Shown here piece by piece: positions 56,586 to 64,000 of a stretch of 64,000 bases of DNA (the first letter of the stretch is position 1; each line of letters opens with the position of its first letter). A program made the position numbers and the translations under genes. The stretch comes from Cylicocyclus nassatus (taxonomy: Eukaryota; Nematoda; Chromadorea; Rhabditida; Strongylidae), in contig CATQJL010000223.1 of NCBI GenBank assembly GCA_958299035.1, positions 15,595,742 to 15,659,741 of the forward strand, given 5' to 3'. The notes beneath the pieces were generated by a model. That model searched no databases and was not told the origin of the DNA. It saw only the letters and a program-made list of their open reading frames with translations.

Positions 56586-57510
56586 TCAAGTCCTATCTAG
56601 ACTCCTTTTCAGCATGGCCGAGAACCGAGCCAGTAATAGAAATCTTCCGCAAGTGTTGGTCATCGTTAGATGACCAAATCCAATGGAAAAGCCCTCATAA
56701 TCGCCCTTCCATACATTGTCCTCGCAGTCTCGAATGGAACTGAAGGGTCTGCCATCCGATGTCCTCATAACACCTGAAAGAATCGTAACTACCTTACACA
56801 TCCTAATGATTACTAGACCAAACTTACCGCTTATATGCGAGTCATCGGACAATAGCAAAGTGCGAGTAGCTCGCAAATCTCCTTGAACATCAATGTACGA
56901 GCTAGTAACGCTTTTCCTAGAGAGGCTTGCCATCATGACCTCTTCTACCATATCATGAAGAACAACATTATGTGACTGCTCATTATAGCCTCGTTTGATT
57001 AGAAGATTGCGTCTGACTTTATAAAGATCCAGCACCAATCTTTCCACTTCCTGAAGATAAGTTTATACACACACTTGAGGAATTTTTAACATCAAATATG
57101 TAGTAAAAAAAGTAATACTCACATCAGTTTTCTTCGCAATTGACGCTTCCTGTGCGTCGACTCTCCTATCGTAACGCGCCAGCACCGCTTCATGGTGTGC
57201 CTTAGCGTTTTCGTGCTGCGTCTGCTGAACCCGGAGTTGTTCGTGCAGCCGGTCGGAGCAGTTTTGCTGCATACCCAAAGCCACTCTCAACTCTCTGTTC
57301 TCGACCATCTGACGTCCTAGTTTCGTCTCCAAGTCATCAATCTTTTTCAGTAGTTCCGAATTTCTTGTCGAGTCATCAAAATATGCATCAAACACCTGGG
57401 AAAACGATCGAAATGTTCCTTACAGTCTTATAGCATAATAAAAGGAAAGCAAAACTTACATCATTAAATTCAGAATCAGTACTTTCTGGTCCATCAGCGT
57501 AGCTTGACAT
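56586..57510 (-). CDS. Coiled-coil protein, four exons, unrecognised
   Basis: Exons on the minus strand: 57510-57460 (ATG), 57395-57123, 57050-56828 and 56773-56586 (TGA). All introns are GT-AG and short (about 54-72 bp), and the phases agree, giving 244 residues. Residues 1-30 are acidic (MSSYADGPESTDSEFND). About residues 28-130 form a long predicted coiled coil (LLKKIDDLETKL, QMVENRELRV, LHEQLRVQQTQHENAKAHHEAVL, EVERLVLDLYKVRR). The C-terminal 110 residues look globular, with DMVEEVMMASLSR and a motif around CEDNVWKGDYEGFSIGFGHL. There is no signal peptide or membrane segment. I do not know the family. A cytoskeletal or vesicle-tether role would be a guess from the coiled coil alone. It is the only complete host-like gene in the right half of the window. 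Confidence 0.8.
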
Positions 57511-57887
57511 GATATGAGCGGGAAGTTTGTTTGTATTTACTGTAAGAGCTAACTTTAACTTCTTTGCAATTGAGGAAATAATGAAGCAAAATTATGGAGC
57601 AATTAAGGAGCGAGCACTGCCTGAGCAGTGCTAATAAGCGAATTGCCGAAACTTTCCTAATCTTATGCGCACGCCCAAGATTGCGCAACGACGTTCATAT
57701 ATCTTTATATGACTATCCAAATAACTAAAAAAATATATTCACAATAGCAAAATATAGGATATCGCAATTATTACACTTTTCACCCCTCCCCCTCCAAATT
57801 CGGCCCTTAATCCTAGCTCCGCCCATTTATTGTAATATAAGTCGACCTGCCTTCGAACGCTATTCTTGGATCATTCCATACATTGGT
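57511..57887. other. Upstream region of the coiled-coil gene
   Basis: On the minus strand, CTTACAG lies about 30 bases before the ATG and could be a trans-splice acceptor. There is otherwise no visible promoter motif. Confidence 0.35.
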
Positions 57888-58661
57888 AATGGAAGTAATG
57901 AAAAAAGGATTGTTTGCGAAACAATTTTTCAAAGTACAGATATTTCCGTACTAAAGTTTTTTTTGAAATAGGGCAACCGAGCGGATGGTTAGACGTGAAT
58001 TTTATGCTATACTTGTCTTACTATATATTGTATAAGTGCATGGGATCGCACCTGTATCCTAATCGTTGCTTCACAGGTTGCGGTTGAGATAGGCTAGTTC
58101 AATGGAGAGGCCTGATGGTTGAGCGGTGAGCGAGATAGTGTTGTTTGTTGGAGAGATTAGTTGGCTGGTTGCAGGCTAACGACGGCGGCTATGAGATAAT
58201 ACAGTAAGTGTACTGTAGGAGACTTGAAGCTCAGGAAGCTTTGGAGGAAGCTAGAGAAGAAGCTTGGAGACGACCGATTGGTGTGGACACTAGACACAGA
58301 CCAGAGCTTCCTGAGCTTCAAGTCTCTTACAGTACACTTACTGTATCTCATCGCCCGCCGCCGTCGTTAGCCTGCAACCAGCCGACTAATCTCTCCAACA
58401 AACAATACTATCTGGCTCACCGCTCCACCATCAGGCCTCTCCATTGGAATTAGCCTATCTCAACCGCAACCTGTGAAGCAACGATTAGGATACAGGTGCG
58501 ATCCCATGCACTTATACAATATATAGTAAGACAAGTATAGCATAAAATTCACGTCTAACCATCCGCTCGGTTGCCCTAATTTCAAAAAAAACTTTAGTAC
58601 GGAAATATCTGTACTTTGAAAAAATCATTTCGCAAACAATCCTTTTTTCATTACTTCCATT
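57888..58661. repeat. 774-bp palindrome (foldback element)
   Basis: The arms run inward from AATGGAAGTAATGAAAAAAGG (57888) and CCTTTTTTCATTACTTCCATT (58661). They are mirror copies with few mismatches to a loop near 58245-58300. Shared modules include ACCGAGCGGATGGTTAGACG, TACTTGTCTTACTATATATTG, GGTTGAGATAGGCTA and the centre-proximal GACTTGAAGCTCAGGAAGC. No clear target duplication. It could be a MITE or a palindromic rearrangement. Confidence 0.85.
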
Positions 58662-58809
58662 CATGTCGATAGTGGTTCTCATTTGTCGGATACCCGACGA
58701 ATTTGCGGTTGCCTTCACGTTCAGTCGATTGAGCTTCGAAAAAAAAAATTTTTGTCGAAAAAAAATTTTTTTCCTTGGAAAACATTGTCATTAAAAGTGT
58801 TGCTGTTAC
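58662..58809. other. Leader of the retroelement
   Basis: AT-rich, with an AAAAAAAATTTTTGTCGAAAAAAAATTTTTTT mirror at 58740-58772. I cannot find a 5' LTR or primer-binding site. Confidence 0.3.
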
Positions 58810-60650
58810 ATGAACAGTTCTGATACTAAACTTAGTTCTTGTGCGTCTCCAAAACCTTGCAATACATCCGAGCGTGGGACTATCAAAAGAAGACCAAGAT
58901 CTCATTCTCGTATATTGCATAAAATTCATAGAGTAAGGTGTAGTGCGTATAAATCAAGTAGTCCTGTCAAACGTCGCGTAACTTCTTTCCCTACTGAAGT
59001 CTCTTCAGTAGCTCCTACGGAAGCTTCATCGATAGTTTCCTTTCTTCACAGGGCTCGGCACAGGTGGCTTACAAGCAAGCTGGATATCGTTTTTGGGACG
59101 AAAAGCAAAGGGGGTTTCGTTTTTGTGAGCGAAGATATACGGAAAATTGACGACGGCGACCTTTTTTTTAGTCGACGTTTCGTTTTTTGGGGGATTTTCG
59201 GGAATTTTTCAGGTTTTTAGAAGAAATTTGGTTCAGGGTCAAAGGGGACTTCGTAAAAATTCCCAAAAGTCAAGGGGGACTTCGTTTTTTCCATTTTCAT
59301 CTAGCCACCTCGTGCCGAGCCCTGTTTCTTCATCTCTTCGTTCATCACCAAAAGCAGGGAACTCTCGAGTCTCTACTCCTCCCATAGAACTTTCGCAAGC
59401 TTTGGTAACCCAGGAGGAAACTCCAATTCTTGCAACTCAAGAGCCCGCTTAACTTTTGATCCCCGTAACTCAAAATCAACCTCAGGTTTTTGTATCTCAA
59501 AAAGAGAAATTTTTCATTCCTATAACCCAAGAGCAAGATCAAACACTAACCTCTCAACAACAATCCTCAAATTTCATTCAACAACAATTTCTTTCGCCAA
59601 TAGTATCTCAACAATTTGCCACCACAGCAAAATGCTAACAATCTTTCACACGTTTCGCCATCTGTAAGTGTTTGCTCAAATCAGACCGTGACGCAAAATA
59701 TGGATCATACTCCAATGCCTCAAAATCAACATTCCGAAGCAGTAACCTTCATAGATTTAGATACGATTTTTGATAACTAACTCTCTCCTCGTATAGTAGC
59801 AAATTACCAACTTTCTTCTGGAGACCAAGGACCTAGAGGACTTATGCAGTTTATCACGCAATTTGAAGAAATTTCTTCGATAATTCTTAACAAGCAATAA
59901 ATTGGTTTGCTTACTCCCAGCACATTTGAAAGGTGTAGCGAAAGCTGTTTACGACAACATGGCGCCAGTAGACAAAAATAGCTGGGCAACAATCATTCAC
60001 AACTCAAAAGCCATTTTTCAACAGACCATTTTTTGGATTCTGCTTGCGAAAAATTGATGGCTATGCGAATGACTCCAGGAGAATCTCCCACACTTTTTCT
60101 AATAGACCTAGACAACAAATTCTTGAAGCATATACAAGCGATAGCGATGCCGCCAATCGCAAATTTTTACTAACGGCACATTTCAAGAATGGTTTCCAAT
60201 ACCAAATCAAACAAAAACTCAAATTACTGGGTCCACTTCCAACTGACCATGAAAAACTTATTGAAGAGTCCGAACGTATTCACGGTCTGAACAACCATTC
60301 ATACTCGCAAAATCCTTACACGTCAACATCTAGCAGTTATGAGCGCCCTCGTTCTTCAAATTCATTTTTTGGAAATTCTCCGTATCCGCAAAGACGCAAT
60401 GTTAGATTTGCGCCACTTCCATCAGACCGTTTTGATAGAGCGCAGTAGATTTCCATACCATCACAGACAATCACCAAATCACCGCCAACAATCGCCGTAT
60501 CGACGTCAATAGTCGAGATCTAGAACACTTCCAAATTTTTCCAATAACAGGCCAAGAGGACAGTCACCTCACTTTTCGAATAATAGACAAAATAATCGTA
60601 ACCAAAATCGTAATCAACGCCAAAGGCCGGTAAATTCAGTCTCAGCAAAC
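58810..60650 (+). pseudogene. Gag-like gene with frameshifts, interrupted by a hAT MITE
   Basis: The N-terminal part (58810-59048) is Ser/Arg/Lys-rich and is cut by the 276-bp insertion. A Gln/Thr-rich part (59340-59640, with repeated VTQ/ITQ/TSQ units) follows. Then comes a capsid-type helical part (59800-60290: LPAHLKGVAKAVYDNM, NSWATIIHN, GESPTLFLIDLDNKF) spread over three frames. The C-terminus (60290-60650) is rich in Arg, Asn, Gln, Ser and Tyr (NNRQNNRNQNRNQRQR) and has no Cys-His zinc knuckle. It would form the particle and bind RNA through the basic tail. Stops include 59911-59913, and others. The assignment as gag rests on position and composition. Confidence 0.65.
59049..59324. mobile_element. 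276-bp hAT-type MITE
   Basis: The ends CAGGGCTCGGCACAGGTGGC and its counterpart GCCACCTCGTGCCGAGCCCTG are inverted, flanked by the 8-bp duplication TTTCTTCA (59041-59048 and 59325-59332). The left sub-terminal sequence (AAGCTGGATATCGTTTTTG...AAAAGCAAAG) and the right GGTCAAAGGGGACTTCGTAA match the ends of the 4.64-kb element 46336-50974. It interrupts the gag-like frame. Confidence 0.92.
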
Positions 60651-60659
60651 CTTTCCACT

Positions 60660-63058
60660 TGACTACTTAATAGTCCATACTCACTTTTTGTTGTAGCACT
60701 ATTTTCATTGTTTTTACCTAATATTTCTCCACTTTTATTCCAAACTTATCAACTTTGCTCTGCGGGAAAATCTGGTTGGCCTGTCGCGTATCCAGAAACA
60801 ACATCGTGCTCACACTCAACAAATTCTACAAACATTTTGGTAACTACAGCGCAAATATATGTAGAACGCACTGGACCTTATCTTCTACCTGCATTCCATT
60901 GCTTTAATAAGACTAGGAAAATATGTGCGTCGTCTTATTTTCACATATCTTTTTCTGTAAACAGTGACGACGAGTACATGTCTCCTGTAGATTTTGCACT
61001 GTGTGAGTCCCTTAGCGAAACAAAGAATTTTTGGGCATACCTATGCAAAAGCTATCAAATAATGTTTACGGCTCGAAAAACGCCATACATTACTCGTATC
61101 CTTGGTTTTTTGGTGAAAAATGTACGCTCACAAAAAATACATAGAACAAGCTGATATTGCTAATTTTGACGGCAAAACAATCATCAGTCAATTTGATGAT
61201 AAGGCTCAATGTCGCATTGAAGATAAACAATGTAAGATGTCGCATGGCACAGTAATTTGGGATTTCAAAGAACAAGATCCTTTTGCTTGTAAGTATGTAA
61301 AAGCGACACAAGGAATTGCTTATGTTACTCCAACTCATATAGTTATTGATAACATACAAACTGCTTTCACATACAGTAATATAACGTTAACTTCTACTCA
61401 AATTTCAAGTTGGTGTTTGCCCAACAGTTCTGTACCAATGGATAATGGTGTTTTCATTGTACTTCCAGAAATTCCAAACCATAATCCACGTACTATGTTC
61501 ACCAAATTCCCGCAAATGATTAAAGATATCAGCCAAAAACACATTGTTAATTCAAAAATGCTTCATTTATTTAATGCCGTTTATCAGAGTAGGAATAATC
61601 TCATAACTTCCACACCATCCAGTGAAGATTCATTTGAAGATCAACGTATTAAAAGACTTGAATCATTGTACTCCATTCTTGACAAACTTGCTACAAGGAA
61701 ACCGAATTTTCAATGCTCCGTAGGATCCAAAAGAACCTTTCAAACAAGTACAATCAAAAACAGCTAGCTCATATTTATTCTATTTCGAGATGAACAACAA
61801 GTTTTGAGTAAATTTATGCGGAATGGCACATCTGCCATAGCCAAACACATAGCTACTAACACTGAGCCTGATTTCAGTACGCTCAATAATGATCTTTCCC
61901 TTTCTTACGAGCAACGACAAGACCAGCGCCATTACGAATTGAACACAAAAATGCAATTTTTCAAGATAAAATTGGAAGAAATTCTCAAACATGATTACAA
62001 CACTCTTTTCGACCGCATTTGTACTCTATCACATTTCAAAATTTAAGCGATACGAAGCATTGCTAAAATAAAAACCACCAGTGCAGCTCGCATTTTGCTA
62101 AACAGAAACGATATATATGCAATACCTGCTGGAGATGTTCTCATGATTTTGAAGTGTAAACCAGTCGTCGTTGACGAAGTCTATTTTAATCATAACGTTA
62201 ATGGTATCTGTTACCTTACACCCAATTCGCATCGGAAAATCAATTTATTTTGCAAATCCTGGGGCTAGAGACCTTACCACTTCCAGTCCCGAAGCGAATT
62301 GTGGGCATCTTCCTTTCGGTAATTATAATGATGGAACAAACCACTATTGATCCAACAGGATATGCCCATGTATCTCAAATCCATGTAAATCTTCCACAAG
62401 ATTTTGCAACGCAAAATTTCGTTTTCAAAGCACCATCTATATTCCACTCAAATCTAGCACGAATTACTACCGATTTACGATTTTTGAAGAACAGACTTGC
62501 TAACGATAATATTTCTTCTATCAGTAAAGAGCATCCTTCTTTTGAATCTAGTGATTTCGTGAATTTCGAGCAAGATACCGTAAAACTATTTCGTATATAG
62601 AGTCACAAGTGTCTGATATTCTCCAAATGGAGAAAGGCAAAATCATACATTCTCTAGGTTTACACACTCTCGTAAGAACTATAGTCATTGCAACCATCAT
62701 TTTGGTTATACTAGCTGCCCTAATTCTTTTTTATTGCCATTTTAATATCGCTCGTGCAACTGTCAAAGCAACGTTTACAATCGTAACGATACCCCTCTCT
62801 TTTCCCTCAAATTGTTGTCAAAAGAAACCACAGCCTTCAGCACCCGAATCTTCAACTCCACGAATTATTCGTGCATTTCGACGTAATCCACTTATCAAAA
62901 ATACCGTTAGTACAGCAACAGTAGAAAGTGGAAATCTTTATCCGTCCTTAGAAGAAGTACGAGTGATAAGTCAAGCACCAAAAGTGCCTCCCAAAACAGT
63001 TGTCAAACCACTGAATCTTGAAATACCTAAATTCAAGCCAAGAGTATCATCCGTTTGA
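60660..63058 (+). pseudogene. Envelope-glycoprotein-like gene between gag and protease
   Basis: Directly after the gag stop, in the same frame, comes a hydrophobic signal-like segment (SPYSLFVVALFSLFLPNI). A Cys-rich region with several N-glycosylation sequons follows (NSTN, NITL, NSS; 60750-61450), then a helical central region (61480-62040). Finally there is a single membrane-spanning stretch (TIVIATIILVILAALILF, about 62670-62730) with a basic, Pro-rich tail of about 100 residues to 63058. This is the outline of a type I membrane glycoprotein. Frame changes occur at about 61120-61154, 61767-61804, 62046-62250 and 62600, so the copy is broken. I cannot assign it to a particular viral glycoprotein family. 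Confidence 0.6.
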
Positions 63059-63067
63059 CTCGAATCA

Positions 63068-63813
63068 ATGTCTACTATCTTTATTCCAGTTACACTAAAC
63101 CACTTATCCACTGTAGCACTTTTTGACATAGGATCAGCCGTCACACTTTTATCGCATGGGAGCGAATGGCTACACTTTCGAACTTAAATATTACTGAACC
63201 TACTCTATCAGAAGGCATAACAGCCAATGGATGTCCAATTCACTTCATTGGACAAGCTTCGACCAAATTTACCGTAGCCGATAAAGTAGTAAGCATCATT
63301 AGTTTTGTTGTCTCGGACGAAAACTGTTCCACAGACTTTTTATTGGGTAATGATTCTATTATCAAACTAGGTAACAAAGTATCTATAGACTATTCTGAAA
63401 AGACAGTCTCTTTTGACAATACTACGGTACAAATTATTATTCCAGACAAATTCGATTCAGCCAGTTATAAAACACCGGTATTTCTTGCCGAAAATGTTAT
63501 TCTACCGCCAATGTCCGATAATGTCGTTATAGGAACTTTGCATAGAACTTTTTCAAGCAAATGGGGATTTCTTGTTTATGATGATTTATCCCTAACGTTA
63601 CCGTTTGGAGTTGCAATGGGTAAAACATTATCGTGTACCCACAACAATGGTCAAGTTTTACTGCGCATTTTTAATACCAACCCGTCCTTTATATCACTTC
63701 ATAATAACAAAACAATCGCAAAAGCTAACTATGTCGGCAAAGACATGACTTGGCCGCCTACTTTTTCGGTGGATCCAATCCATCAATCAGAAAGCATATT
63801 AACACCGCTTTAA
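63068..63813 (+). pseudogene. Retropepsin-like aspartic protease and linker to RT (start of pol)
   Basis: The active-site segment reads LFDIGSAVTLL, where the family has D-T/S-G, so the residue after the catalytic Asp is Ile. A frame change follows at about 63166. Then come the flap region (GCPIHFIGQAS) and the second hydrophobic strand with the FLLGNDSI motif, equivalent to the ILGxD of Ty3/Gypsy proteases, followed by a linker (about 63450-63813) before the expected RT. In the element it would process the polyprotein. Confidence 0.7.
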
Positions 63814-64000
63814 CTCGAAGAATAGTACCATTAGAAGTCGATATTAGTCAAACAATGGCATCGTTTCCATATGAAAAAAAACGTGATATTGAAGCTAGTT
63901 CATTTTGACAAATCTATACTTTCTGGACAACAACAATTACAGTTTTTCCAACTTCTGAAAAACTTTCGCTCTTTTTTGTCACCCAAGATGGCGATTTAGG
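63814..64000 (+). other. Continuation of the retroelement pol towards RT
   Basis: An open but frame-shifted sequence that should lead into reverse transcriptase. No RT motif is reached before the window ends. Confidence 0.4.

Larger units (their letters stand above)
58810..64000 (+). mobile_element. Decayed LTR-type retroelement: gag-like, glycoprotein-like, protease; runs off the window
   Basis: Three consecutive modules in one orientation, separated by stops and frame changes: gag-like (58810-60650), membrane glycoprotein-like (60660-63058) and retropepsin-like protease with a linker (63068-63813 and beyond). The reverse transcriptase would lie past 64000. The 5' LTR is not found. Because of the many frame breaks, this copy is inactive. 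Confidence 0.7.

Noticed and set aside
1..64000. tRNA genes, rRNA genes and CRISPR arrays
   Set aside because: I found no A/B-box-like tRNA pattern, no rRNA sequence and no regularly spaced short repeats. The tandem repeats present are satellites or transposon arms.

Overview
The window is eukaryotic and most likely from a nematode, probably a Tc1-carrying clade V type. The evidence is many short introns of roughly 50-70 bp with TTTCAG/TTTTAG acceptors, a TTTCAG site 18 bases before the first start codon of the main gene (as expected for spliced-leader trans-splicing), and an inserted element whose ends are almost those of Caenorhabditis elegans Tc1. There are no operons, tRNAs, rRNAs or CRISPR arrays that I can see. 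Most of the 64 kb is transposable-element sequence, much of it nested.

Layout. 1-2.0 kb: a possible membrane-protein fragment and a small MITE. 2.02-6.74 kb: a complete-looking Ty3/Gypsy LTR retrotransposon with identical 248-bp LTRs and a 5-bp target duplication, but with the RNase H core deleted. 7.2-7.9 kb: a TTAA-flanked MITE inserted in a second copy of the first MITE. 9.6-12.8 kb: two copies of a 0.7-kb repeat, a 97-bp satellite inside a TIR element, and a foldback element next to it. 12.85-15.06 kb: a 1.1-kb tandem duplication, near identical. 15-22 kb: foldback elements and a palindromic array of about 174-bp repeats. 22.09-28.79 kb: 26 phase-consistent exons (1015 codons) of THOC2, the large scaffold subunit of the THO/TREX mRNA-export complex. 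Its downstream part is missing on this strand. A lysine/arginine/glutamate-rich C-terminus of the THOC2 kind lies on the opposite strand at 30.56-31.68 kb, ending at a 500-N gap whose edge carries a 25-nt SMART cDNA adapter. The gene is therefore probably split by an assembly error. 32.2-45 kb: no genes, but several long-inverted-repeat elements.

45.2-55.7 kb: one CR1/L2-like LINE (ORF1, endonuclease, reverse transcriptase, ATAA-repeat tail) split precisely by two DNA transposons. The first is a 4.64-kb hAT-type element with an 8-bp duplication. It carries a two-exon fragment of the coatomer beta'-subunit gene (COPB2), which looks like a captured host gene. The second is a 1.55-kb Tc1-like element with a TA duplication and doubled terminal binding sites. 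56.6-57.5 kb: a complete four-exon coiled-coil gene on the minus strand that I do not recognise. 57.9-58.7 kb: a 774-bp palindrome. 58.8 kb to the end: a decayed LTR-type retroelement with an unusual order of gag-like, envelope-glycoprotein-like and then protease, running off the window. Its gag is interrupted by a 276-bp member of the same hAT family as the COPB2-carrying element.

Only THOC2 and the 56.6-kb gene look like ordinary host genes. The rest records successive insertions: LINE first, then hAT and Tc1-like elements inside it, then harbinger-type MITEs inside the hAT element.
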